Translations under genes and position numbers: made by a program
Source of the DNA: Tribonema minus
Lineage: Eukaryota > Sar > Xanthophyceae > Tribonematales > Tribonemataceae
Length of the DNA: 64,000 nucleotides
Assembly: GCA_017506865.1 (NCBI GenBank)
Contig: JAFCMP010000043.1
Span: 358,761-422,760 of the forward strand
Reading direction: 5' to 3'
Shown: positions 1-10,396 of the stretch, piece after piece
Numbering within the stretch: position 1 is the first letter of the stretch
Layout of the letters: each line of letters starts with the position of its first letter
Notes under the pieces: generated by a model
Told to the model about the DNA's origin: nothing
Seen by the model: only the letters and a program-made list of their open reading frames with translations
Databases searched by the model: none

Positions 1-932
1 ATGGCTCACACTCCTCCTTGGATGAAGAAACAGGGCTCCCACGGTACCGTTCGCAGCAAGCTCCTGCAACCGGTGTGTGCCAATGGTGAGCACGCACCAG
101 GTGGTGTCCGGTATTGCCCAAGCCAGCAGTGTCCCCACTGTCGGCCAGCACCACGGTGCACAGCGCAGGTGCGCACACTCCCTCGGCACAGCGTGTGAAA
201 GGCACGCCTACTCACCCTGGCACGCGATCCAGGCGTGCACAACTTATGTCGTGGGGTTGTGTGTTGGCCGAGCCGGTTTCACTAGCACCGCAATCGCTTC
301 AAGGTGCCGCTGGTGGTAGCGAAGAATATGTGAAGTGAGGGTACGGTCCAAATGCAACGCGCATGTATGCGCCTGCTGCTCAGTACAGGGCAATCATGCG
401 TATATGGTGGCACGAGGCCATGCTCGCTGGAGGAAACTACTCTTGCAGGAGCTGGCCTGCCAACATTAGCCAGCTGACTCTCGTCTCCTTACTAGTAGTC
501 TGCTTGTTCGTGACTGCATGCATGCATGTGAGGCGCGGCGGCTTTCGTTGCAGCGCACTCACGACCTTCTGGTACCGTTGTCAGGGTGTGTATGAAATAA
601 AGTACATAAACTAGCGTCCCAAGCTCGTTAACGCCGAAAGGCGTGGCAGCGAATGCGGCTGGTTTGGTGGGTGGGCTGGGCTGCAGGGCTTGCAGGAGCT
701 AGCACCAGCGGCCCTCAGGTGATGCCAGCGTGCGTAGCCCCTTCGAGAGAACTTCAAACGTGTGGTGGTGTCTCGGAAGCGCTGGCTGGCGTGCGGAGGA
801 GGGACAGGCAGCGGCTTGGCGTGCTTGGAGAGCAAGCGGAGTCGGCTGCACACCACGGCACCAACCACAAGTTACTCGCAGCGGTAAATGGCAATATCTT
901 GTCAGGCTTGCAGCCTGCGGTGAGCCGTGACC
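1..932. other. no gene seen; window edge
   Basis: I see no convincing exon here on either strand. The short open frames have no recognisable motif, no matching splice signals and no coding-like third-position bias. It is probably intergenic DNA or intron of a gene that starts outside the window. Confidence 0.5.
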
Positions 933-1582
933 TCGCTCATCAAGGAGGCGATGCTTTACTTAGTTATATAGCCTTTCTCTCTAGCGTCAGCGCCTGGCGC
1001 CCAGTGACTCCCTCTGCTTATCTCTATGATATCGGGGTTCACGTAGATAGCCACAATCTCCAGTTCAGGGCCCATCATGGTGACCTTGGCCTGCATGAAA
1101 ACTTTGAGATGGAGTCTGCGTGGAGCTGGGTGGCCCTTAGAAGGGTCTGTCTGTGGGGGGAGAGTCTTGCAGCTTTGTTTGGTATCCCTGCTAGTGTGTG
1201 GGGGACAGTCGCTTGCGGATGCTTTGTTGGGGGTGATATGGGAGGCCCGGTGAACCACCGTCCCGCTCATCAAGGAGGCGATGCTTTGCTTAGTTATATA
1301 GCCTTTCTTTCTAGCGTCAGCGCCTGGCGCCCAGTGACTCCCTCTGCTTATCTTTATGATATCGGGGTTCACGTAGATAGCCACAATCTCCAGTTCAGGG
1401 CCCATTATGGTGACCTTGGCCTGCATGAAAACTTTGAGATGGAGTCTGCGTGGAGCTGGGTGGCCCTAAGACGGGTCTGTCTGTGGGGGGAGAGTCTTGT
1501 AGCTTTGTTTGGTATCCCTGCTAGTATGTGGGGGACAGTCGCTTGCGGGTGCTTTGTTGGGGGTGATGTGGGGGGCGGGGTG
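933..1582. repeat. tandem direct duplication, 330-bp period
   Basis: Two near-identical copies, about 933-1252 and 1263-1582, differ at roughly a dozen positions (about 96% identity by eye). Both strands stay open through both copies. The minus-strand frame (956-1426) reads more like protein (MGPELEIVAIYVNPDII) than the plus frame, so the unit may come from a decayed coding element. I do not recognise the family. The small divergence points to a recent duplication. Confidence 0.8.
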
Positions 1583-1650
1583 TGGCGTGCAAGCTTTGCA
1601 TGCTACATCCAAGAGTGAGAACAAGGCGACACACCTACAACATGGCATTT

Positions 1651-1684
1651 CCACAGCCACAAGTGGAATATAATAAAAGTACAT
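1651..1684. repeat. 34-bp dispersed repeat, copy 1
   Basis: Identical to 2287-2320 over 34 bp. It is AT-rich, contains an AATAAAA-type run and starts CCACAGCCACAAG. It could be the 3' end of a short retroelement, but no element body is recognised. Confidence 0.75.
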
Positions 1685-3920
1685 GAGAGAGGATAAACGG
1701 CTCAGCATTGGTGTCATTTCCCTTCTGCGCTTCTCTGTTACTGATGTGGCAATGCATGTTGTTCACACCATCTTCATGTCTCTGCCGATTGGCAAGTGCT
1801 GGTAGTAATTAGCAAGAGCTACATGGTACTCACAGGCTGCGGGGCTGGCTCCAGCTACTTCCAGCAGAAGCTACAGTACTCCTTGAAGCAGCAGCTGCTG
1901 CCAGCTGCTGTATTGCCTGTCTGCAACAATGTATCCTCCTGTATCCACAATGTACTCAACATCATGCATCATACCCTCGGATTTGTGATGTGCAACACAA
2001 GCATGTCCATCGGAAGTGATAGACTTAAGTTGCAAGGTACGACAGGAGGCCAGGTGTCGTGCGCATTCCTAGGGTTTACTGCTCTGCAGCAGCCTAGCCT
2101 GCATTGCGCCCAAGAGCTTGGGCACCGGTGCTGCAACGCAGGCGCTCTGCGTGTGTACGCTTCCGGAACTTAGATGTTGTTGCAGAGCAGCATGCCATCA
2201 CCACTGTTGTTGATTGCCTCGCATGTGCCGGGTTGGTGCCCGACAATGGAGAACTTATGTATACGTACGGTACAGTGTACATCATACCACAGCCACAAGT
2301 GGAATATAATAAAAGTACATCATATGAGTGTATGCGACGATAGCGAAAAGGGCACAGTGGTACTCAGGCTTTTGCAACAGGCAGCATGTCTGTTTCAGGC
2401 CATTGCAACAGGTGTTTGCAAGCCCAGGTACCTTTGTCAACTACCCAGCTCACCATCGCAGCAGCGCTGATTAGCTGGCACTGAAGCCCAAAACACTGTG
2501 GACGGGTGCACGCGCATGGCTCAACATCACCAAACACCGCCAACAACATTTATCAATGGTGCGTGGACAGTTCATGAAAATGGTGAACTCACAAAGCCAA
2601 GCGCATGTGCGCCAGTATGTATGGACTTGTATTTATAAAGGCCCAAGGGAGGCCGGGTTGCCTATGCAATCGAGAAGCTTGCGCCAACGCAGCAGCCTAG
2701 TCTGCGCTGTGCCCTAGGGCCTGGATACCGGCGCCAGTTCTGTGCCTTTCAAGGCCAGAAACATGGCTGACGAAGGGAGTGACACACACTGCCTGCGCTT
2801 TGTGTTGCCACAGCACCCTTCAGCTCTCGTCCCTACCGCCCCAATGCTGACACTGACCCGGCAGCACAACATTCATCCTGTCTCCTCTCATGGTGCTTGG
2901 AATGAAGTGTGCTCTTCGTCCACCAGTCTGTCGCACAGCACGGCCCACTTGTATATGCCACAAAATGGCATCAGCACACCTACTGTACGGGCTGCAGCCC
3001 GTATATGTAGCTCGCTACTTTATTGCGAGCCGCACACATTGTGGGTACATGCCGCATACTGCAGGCAGCATATCTACAACAAGTGCCGTTGACAGCGCAG
3101 CCACACAAGTGGCAATTGATAATGCTTTGCAAAAGGCTTGCACCACATGCATACACAGGGAAGTTTTGCAGCCGGAAGCTGCACTTACCCGCGATGCCTT
3201 AGTGACAAGCTTTCATACGCGGCAGTGGCGAACTTGCTCATCAGCCATCAGCCGCACACGGCCACACACAGCACAGGGAAGGGGACAGAAAATGGCATCT
3301 CTTTGGTGAAATGCCAGTTTGCAATGCTTCTGAGCTGCGCATGTGTTATGCCTGAGATACTCACCCATGCTCTACACGAAAACAGCATTTGAACACAAGC
3401 ATGGTGACGTATTGGCGCTTGAGTTGCCCAAGCGCATACATGATCCGTGTGCATGCGCCACATGCGAGCGCAAGTATTTTGTCAAGTTGACACCATACAA
3501 CCCATGCACTTGCACTGCAACTACGATGCATCCCTTCAGTGAACATGAGAGCAAGAGAGATTGGATAAATATGCAGTGCATGATTCACGGTCAAAATGGT
3601 GCATGTACAGATGTTTACAACCATCAGCCTACAGGGGAGCAAGGGAGCTGCTGAGCAGTGGGGCACAGGCACGCACTCCCCAACACATGTTCAAGCGTGG
3701 ACGACCAAGGCTGCCACTAGCACGTCGCTCGCATTTGCCAGAGCAGCCTGCCTGCACTGCCGTCAAAAAAACAAGCTTTTGATATGACGATGATGATGGT
3801 GGTGATGCCACCGGCACACGCGCAATCAGGCAGCTGCGTTGCTAACACTGTCTGTGTGGCGCGTCACAGCCACTGGCACGCACGAATCAGGCAGCTGCGT
3901 CACTGACACTGTGTGGCACG
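1685..3920. other. intergenic, no gene seen
   Basis: There is no supported exon. Besides the 34-bp repeat, a diverged pair of roughly 55-bp segments is visible at about 2091-2150 and 2688-2740; both begin with GCAGCAGCCTAG. The right end should contain the 3' UTR of the minus-strand UBX gene, whose stop is at 3921. Confidence 0.5.
2287..2320. repeat. 34-bp dispersed repeat, copy 2
   Basis: Second exact copy of the 1651-1684 sequence, in the same orientation, 636 bp downstream. The two copies lie in otherwise unrelated sequence, which favours dispersed copies of one element end over a simple tandem duplication. Confidence 0.75.
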
Positions 3921-6900
3921 TCACAGCCAGATCATCTGCGTCGCGCAGCCGTTGAGGTTCGCGTCGCCCATGACCTCGTTCCACTTCGGCCGCAGCGACG
4001 CCGCGGGCATGGTTGTCCGTATGTCAAACGCCCTGTCCCAGGCCTCCTCCCCAAACTCCTCAGCGGCATACCTAAACAGCACCTTGACGGGATCGCTGGC
4101 CCTGAATACGCGCACCCGGCTCTGCCCGTTTGCCAGCTTCAGCCTAAGCTTGACCCCCGCCCTAACCTCCTCGGGATCCGTGGGCGGCGGCGGCAGCTCA
4201 ATGCTCAGCAGCTCATTCTCCTCCTCATCATCCTCCTGCCCCTCCCCTTCTGTTTCCAGCAGCTCTGCAGACGCCACCGACTCAGCGCCGCTGCCGCCGC
4301 CGCCGCCGCCACCGCTGCTGCCACCGCCGCTTTCCGCCAAGCTTTCCGCGAGAGCCCTCGCCAGCATCCGCTCTTCCTCTATTCCGGTGTCAGCACCCGC
4401 TGCTGCCGCCGCGCCGCCGCCGCCGCTGCCGGCGGTGATGGAAGCGGAGCGCATGGGCTTAACGGCAGCGGCGCCGCTAGCCTGGAATCTGGCCCCAACG
4501 TCCGATAGCGCCTCGAGCATGGTCTGTGCGTCGAGAAACGAGTCGGCCTTCTTCTTGGTCCACTTCCATATGGGGCCTGCGGTGCGTGGGTCGAGTATGG
4601 CCACGTACGGGAACTGCTGCGCCTTGTAGCGGTCGCAGAAGACCTGGCCCTCGGGCGCGGTGCGCAGCATCTGCCAGAAGGTGCACGTGCACGTCACCAT
4701 CTCCTGCACCGTTTCGTCCTGGGAACATGCAGCAGCGGAAGGGGAGTGGAAGGGGAGTTCAGAGTAGAGTTGAGTAGGGGGGCATGCAATGTCATGTAGG
4801 TGTCAGTGGTACCGTATATCAGGAGAGAGCGGGTTGGATAAGTGTCAAGCCATGTCATGTCATGACATGACAAGCCATGTCATCAATATGGTTCAAGGTT
4901 TGTCAGAAGGACTGAGTAAGGGCATCATGTCATGGCGTCTTATGTCATCCACATGCCTGATGGTCTGTGGTGAGATGATCATCATTGCTTGTACCGCAAA
5001 TCAAGTGTAGGCATTACACAACCGTCACATCAAGCAACAGTCCTGGGACTTGCATCAGCGACACAGCGATCAACGCACTGTCGGTGGACAGTGAGTGAAG
5101 TCACAATACACTGCGTTCATGGATGCATATCTAGTTTGTGGCACAAGCTACACATCGCTGTACCACCCTGCAGCCTTCTTATTGGCGCTGCCAGTCTCTG
5201 CTGCCTACATATCCCTTCAAGTTAGGTCAGGGAAAAACCCAAACCTATGCCAGCGGTAGCGCTTTGCGATGCTTGATCATCCAGGTGCAGTTCTGACAGA
5301 CAAACATCAACACATACTTCAACAAGTACTTCAAGTACACTGCACTGCACATGCGTCTGCAGGAAGCACACACACACGGTCACTAGCGAGTGCCAACAAC
5401 ACCCCTCATTGCCAAGCTGACCCCTCCTGACGACTGCCAGATTTGAAATATTCCACAGATACCACTCTTGGCATCAACAGTATGCTGTGGCATGTCACAT
5501 GTCATTGCTCAGCATTCATGAATACACGCATACATGCATACCTTCCACGTGTCTCTGTTGAGCATGTGGCACGCAAACTCCGTGTCGTCCTGTATGTTCA
5601 CCAGCAGCATCTTCCCTTGCGCCTTTGCCTCTGCGCGCGCCTCCTGGAAGGGACCCTCAAACATGATGCCCAGCGGTGGCGCATACATGTCGGCTAGCTG
5701 CACCACACAGTATTAAAGCAACGGGATAAGGTCATGTGAGATACGTTTATATGACAGTTGATACTTCAAGTATCTTGATGATGGCCAGCGGTGGCGCATA
5801 CATGTCGGCTAGCTTCAAGTGGATACTTCAAGCGCCTGCACGGCCGTGGGTACTGAGTGCAAACACAGAACATAAAAGCACAGACTCATAACAACATCTG
5901 AGACTTCTCAGGCAGCATTTCCACATGAAATGACTAGGTACACAAGCGACTGGAATTTGCGTTCAGCCAACTCAAAGCGCTAAGAGCTAGAGTAGCAGAC
6001 ACGTACTGACATGTTACCGCTATGTGTGGCTACTGTTGAAAGCCTCTGTTCCACATGCATTCTTGCACAAATGACGAGCAGTCCTAGTGCATTGAGACAG
6101 CCAGGGCTCCTCTGGCACCAGGCAGCAACTGACCATTCTCCAGGACAGACACGTGAGCCTCGCATACTGGTGCTTGGCAATGCTCTTCTGAATGCACGCC
6201 ACAGCATTGCCAATGACATGGTGCTTTTAACCTCTTATTAAACTACATATTGCTGTACACATTCACAAGAAGTGAGTCGAAACTGGCAGCAGCAGGGCAA
6301 GCCACACCAGATACGCTGAGCAACGCTGGCCGCAGTGGGCATATGCTGGTGCACAACGACACCATAGTTGCAGACGGTACACTGAAGTCATGCCCGTCTT
6401 ACTCTGCAGAAATGTGAAGGTTGAGTAACGTGTGAATTCATCATTCTGGGTCTGTCACTGTTTCTGGCAAAACAACACTCGACCACGCAGGGCTCTGTGT
6501 AAGTACGTAGCACCTGGCAGTAGGCTCAACACCAACCAATCCTGTCAGGAGCAGCGGCAGGCTGCTGGCCCTACTTTACCGGGTGCGGCATATTTCATGT
6601 GTTCGTAGCACAGCCTGATGGACACCCCAATACCGCACAAATAGTGCTCCACAAAACCGGAAACTCATTGCACTGTCTCACATGAGCGGGATGCTGCAGC
6701 AGTGCAACGTGCTGACACACATGCACTTACTGCAGCCCGCTGGCACTACGGCGCACTGTATGTGCAGTGTTTTTCTAGCAACTATACAGTGTCGACAACA
6801 ATACATACATACCATCCCTCACCTTGCGCGAGTGCCTGTCCCCAGCGGGCGCAGCGCCCCCCCCCCCCGCCCCCATCGAAAACGCGCCGCCCCGCCCAGC

Positions 6901-7606
6901 AACCGCTGGCGCAGCCCCTTGCGCGCGCATAGCCTCCACGTGCGCGTTCCTGAACGGGTGCTGCATCATGGCTTGCATCAGGCCCCCTGGCCCACCCCCC
7001 ATGTGGGGAACGTCCATCAGCCGCTGCCGCTTGACTGCATCTGCGGGCCGCACATTGTCCGGGTCTTCCTGCTCCTGCAAGGCGGCAGCGATGGCTGCAG
7101 CGGTTGCGGCATCGGTGTCGGCGAGTGCTCCCCCTGACCCTGCTGCTGCTGCGGGTTGCGCAGGTCCGGCGGCCATCGTCTCCCAAAACATGTTGAGTGC
7201 CGCCGCGAGGTCATTTTGGGTGAGCTCCAGATAGTACTTTGCATTGGGCTGCAGCGGGCGGTGCAGGCGTGCAGGACAAGGCGAATGGGTGAGTGAAAGC
7301 GACCTTGTGCAATAGTAGATTCGCGTGCTGTGACCCCTGGTTGAACATGCAAGTCCGTTAGGCCTCTGCGTAGGAGCACGATAAGCACACACGAGGCACT
7401 CGGCTGGTGATGCTTCCTGTTTTGATGGACAGCACAGACCCTGTTCATAGTGCGAGTGAAGCTGCATCTTGTGCAGGAAGCTGAAAGCCGGTTGCAAGAT
7501 ACCCACAGTTTACAATTTAACTGGGGACAGCGATTCCGGTAGGCCGGACCTGATCAGCTCCCGCGATGTCAATGAACTGCTGCACCAGCTCCGAATTAGC
7601 TGCCAT
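3921..7606 (-). CDS. UBA-UAS-UIM-UBX domain protein (UBXN7/PUX-like)
   Basis: Four exons: 7606-7550, 7248-6823, 5697-5542 and 4718-3921, all phase 0, giving about 478 aa. Residues 1-40 form a UBA-like domain split by intron 1 (FIDIAGADQ joined to PNAKYYLEL). Residues about 162-260 form a UAS thioredoxin-like domain (LADMYAPPLGIMFEG, LLVNIQDDTEFACHMLNRDTW, then TFWQML in exon 4). A UIM-like helix follows (EEERMLARALAESLAES), and a C-terminal UBX domain (GVKLRLKLANGQSRVRVF) runs to the stop. Known members of this architecture bind ubiquitinated clients through UBA/UIM and the Cdc48/p97 ATPase through UBX, coupling cullin-RING ligases to p97; that role is inferred here. Gly/Ala/Ser-rich linkers separate the domains. 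The start follows from UBA homology at MAANSELVQQF. The model looks complete and intact. Confidence 0.88.
5780..5814 (-). repeat. duplicated exon-3 start of the UBX gene
   Basis: 35 bp matching 5665-5699 with one mismatch. The copied block covers the first 33 nt of the UAS exon plus the intron's terminal AG. It lies about 115 bp upstream (in transcription order) inside intron 2 and keeps AG followed by CTAGCCGACATG, so it is a potential decoy acceptor. Confidence 0.8.
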
Positions 7607-9045
7607 GGCGCCGTAGCCTCTGGTGGCACCCCTCTGCTTCTCCTACCTACTTGTGGAGTGTATCCCTGCTGTTCTCTCTCGGGCTCGGCACTGCCTCCTC
7701 CGATGCGTTTTCAGCCTCCTTCTGGTTGTGGAGTGCGTTGCAGTTGAGTGTACTGATGTCGACAACGTCGTTTGCGACACGTCGGTACAAGCAGCCACGA
7801 CGGTGCAGAATGATGAACTACGTTGTGATCCTGCTCGGATCCTCCAAGATAAATCGCACTTCAACTTTTTTCGCACTTCAACTCTTCCAAAACTCGACCG
7901 ATCGTGGTGTGTGAGCGTGGTTGAAGGTAAAGCAACCCACTCGTCAGGCACTGCCACTCAGCACTCATCTGTAGGAGTCAGCGGCTCGACGCCTGCAAAA
8001 GGAAGGATTCGTCGCGGGCAACGCCAGCTGGCCAAGTGGAACACGCGAGATCTTGACCCGGCGCTGCTGGCGCTCTCATGTTGTTATCACGAACCGGCGC
8101 GGTTCTGGCGCTTCTCTGTGCCAAAACATGGACGAATGCACGGGCAGACGAGGCAAGTACATTCAGCTCCTGAGTGCATGTTTTGCCGTCATGACTGAGT
8201 TGAACCTTGAAATGCGCTGTGACCTCAGATCTTGCGACGTCCATCATTGTGCTGGCAATGCCCGGCACTTTGTAGTTGCCGTTGACTGCTGCTACACTTA
8301 TTTTCTGGTAGGAAGAAACGCTGAATGATTGAAGAAGATATAAGAACCCTCATAATGAGATTTGAGGGCTCTGTATGCACCGTTGGTTGCGTTGACTTGC
8401 GGACGCTGTTGATGCACCATTGCATCGAATATGACTTGGTTAGTACGCTCTCAACATGTCACTTGGGAAACCAGACACACAAGTTGCGCACCTCACTTTT
8501 CGCAGACCGCAATGACACGACCTGCGAAAAATCATTTCACAAATTACTGGTGATTATCTACAAAATTGACGTCTTGCCTACAAGCCTGGGTAAATTGCTG
8601 CTCTGTGACATAGGGTGGTGGCATGGGCACATCTTCTGGCAGCCCCCACTTCACCTCTACTATCATAATTGGTGCCGTTTGCATGTCAATCTGTGCAAGC
8701 TCAACAATGCACAGGTTCGGAGGGAGCAAACATGAGGCATGGTCCCTCACAACGATACACACACTGGCCTGCTGGCCTGAAGAGGCACTCACAGCACACA
8801 TCCTCACATATTATGAATGCATAGCATCACAAACTGTAGCTTGCCTGACACCACCTGCTGTACCACATGTAGCACTGGTGCCGAAATATAGCGGGTTTGG
8901 TGTTTGGTGCCATGGACTGCGCACCTTGACCACTAATATACGCATCTATGTGTATGCTGTGGCATACACAGCATTGAGCAGTTTTAACAGCGATGTTCAG
9001 CGCACAAATCTTACGGTGTACACTTGCGTCTGTCTATTGCAGAGC
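7607..9045. other. intergenic between divergent genes
   Basis: Separates the UBX gene (-) from the membrane-protein gene (+), so it should hold both promoters. An open minus frame at 8544-8807 contains a mildly protein-like stretch (IMIVEVKWGLPEDVPMPPPY) that could be a lone exon. I cannot connect it to anything. Otherwise I see nothing. Confidence 0.4.
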
Positions 9046-9888
9046 ATGTGGACACGAGGGGGAGGCACACCAGCAGTAAGGCACGCAGCCTCCAGACCGC
9101 AGGGGCAGGGGCAACCACCGGGTGCTGCGGGACTAGACGACAACATAGCCAGGGCGCCGCACCAGCAAGACTACCAAGGCTCATCCCGGCCTATGAGCAG
9201 CGGCAGATATAGCGATGCGGGGGGAGGGGGGGCGAGCAGCGAAGATAGGGCGGACAGCCGACAGACGCCGCTGCCGCCGCAACGAGAGGCGCGCTCGTTT
9301 CCCGCGCAGCAGCACCGGTTCACGCCGCTAGACGACGTGCACCAGCACCATCACATGCAGTCGCCGCTGGGCACGTCGCACCGCCAGCGCATGGCCCTGG
9401 GCGAACTTCAACACCATGAACTTCAACACCAGGCGCACGCGCTGCCGGGGCGGCCGGGGGGGGGCGCAGGGGGCACCGCCACCGACCCGCGCAACTCCCT
9501 GTTCATGCGGCAGATCAGCGCCAAGGGTCTGGCCATGATCTACTTCATCATGGTGTGGCGCCTCATGCACCACTACGAGACGGCGGACGCGCTGCGGCGG
9601 CCGCTGGCGCGCGCGCTCGCGATCGCGCCGTCGCTCGCGCTGCTGGTCGCCAACGCCGCGTGCCTCGCGCTGTGCTGCCTGTCCGGCGCGACGCTCAAGC
9701 ACAAGCTGCGCATGAAGCTGGTCCTCACGCTCAACAGTCTCGCGGAGGCGGTGCTGCTGGGAGTCAACACGTGGCTGCTGGTGATGGGACCGGCGCGCGT
9801 GCCCAAGGGGGAGTACGTGAGCTCCATGCTGGTCAACGTCTGGTTCCTGTCCATATGCCACAACTTTGCCAAGATGCACTGGGTGTGA
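9046..9888 (+). CDS. four-helix membrane protein of unknown function
   Basis: A 280-aa frame. Residues 1-150 are polar and low complexity (Gly, Gln, His, Pro, Ser), with a short internal repeat at FNTMNFNT-type codons around 9,410-9,432 (LQHHELQHQ). The C-terminal half has four hydrophobic segments at about 161-175, 186-213, 223-248 and 258-278, ending FLSICHNFAKMHWV. Third-position GC is very high from about 9,240 to 9,888, typical of this genome's exons. The frame stays open upstream of the chosen ATG, and TTGCAG directly precedes it, so an upstream exon is possible and the start is uncertain. I do not recognise the family. The topology suggests a small integral membrane protein with a cytosolic disordered tail. 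Confidence 0.7.
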   Translation: MWTRGGGTPAVRHAASRPQGQGQPPGAAGLDDNIARAPHQQDYQGSSRPMSSGRYSDAGGGGASSEDRADSRQTPLPPQREARSFPAQQHRFTPLDDVHQHHHMQSPLGTSHRQRMALGELQHHELQHQAHALPGRPGGGAGGTATDPRNSLFMRQISAKGLAMIYFIMVWRLMHHYETADALRRPLARALAIAPSLALLVANAACLALCCLSGATLKHKLRMKLVLTLNSLAEAVLLGVNTWLLVMGPARVPKGEYVSSMLVNVWFLSICHNFAKMHWV

Positions 9889-10396
9889 GCGGCCGGCGAG
9901 AGTGCCTGATGGCGGCGGCGCGAACGCTGCTGCACGCGGTGCGCACACTAACATACATATGTACATTGACACAACGCCCTAGGTATGTCCAGTGAGATGC
10001 GCCGCTGCTGCCATGTTTTTCCTGTTTTCCGCTGCTCTGTTTTCAGTTTTTGTGCTGACAAGCGTGTGTACTGTACGGTGCTGTATGTCCAGCAGGCAGG
10101 CTCTGTAAGTAGCATGATTGTCTGCTTTTTGACCGAATAATGGGCACAGGGTCTCCGGCATTTATATCGAGCACTTCAGTATTGGCCGCAGCCATTTGTG
10201 CTGGCACTCTCTGGTCAGGCATGTGGCAACCTGTTCCGTGTGCTGGTCAGAATCTGATGCGAACCTAGGCAATTTTGCCTTGAGCAGGCTCTACAGTAGG
10301 TGTCTAGGGCCTAGATGGGGACATGCCTACAGAATAGGGCAATTGGCAGTCCGGTAAGCTGCAAAACTGTCAGCTGTGCGTTGTGTGCGTACTGCA

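Noticed and set aside
653..1618. 321-aa plus-strand frame across the 330-bp duplication
   Set aside because: Open only because the duplicated unit lacks stops in this frame; no motif, and the opposite strand is equally open and more protein-like.
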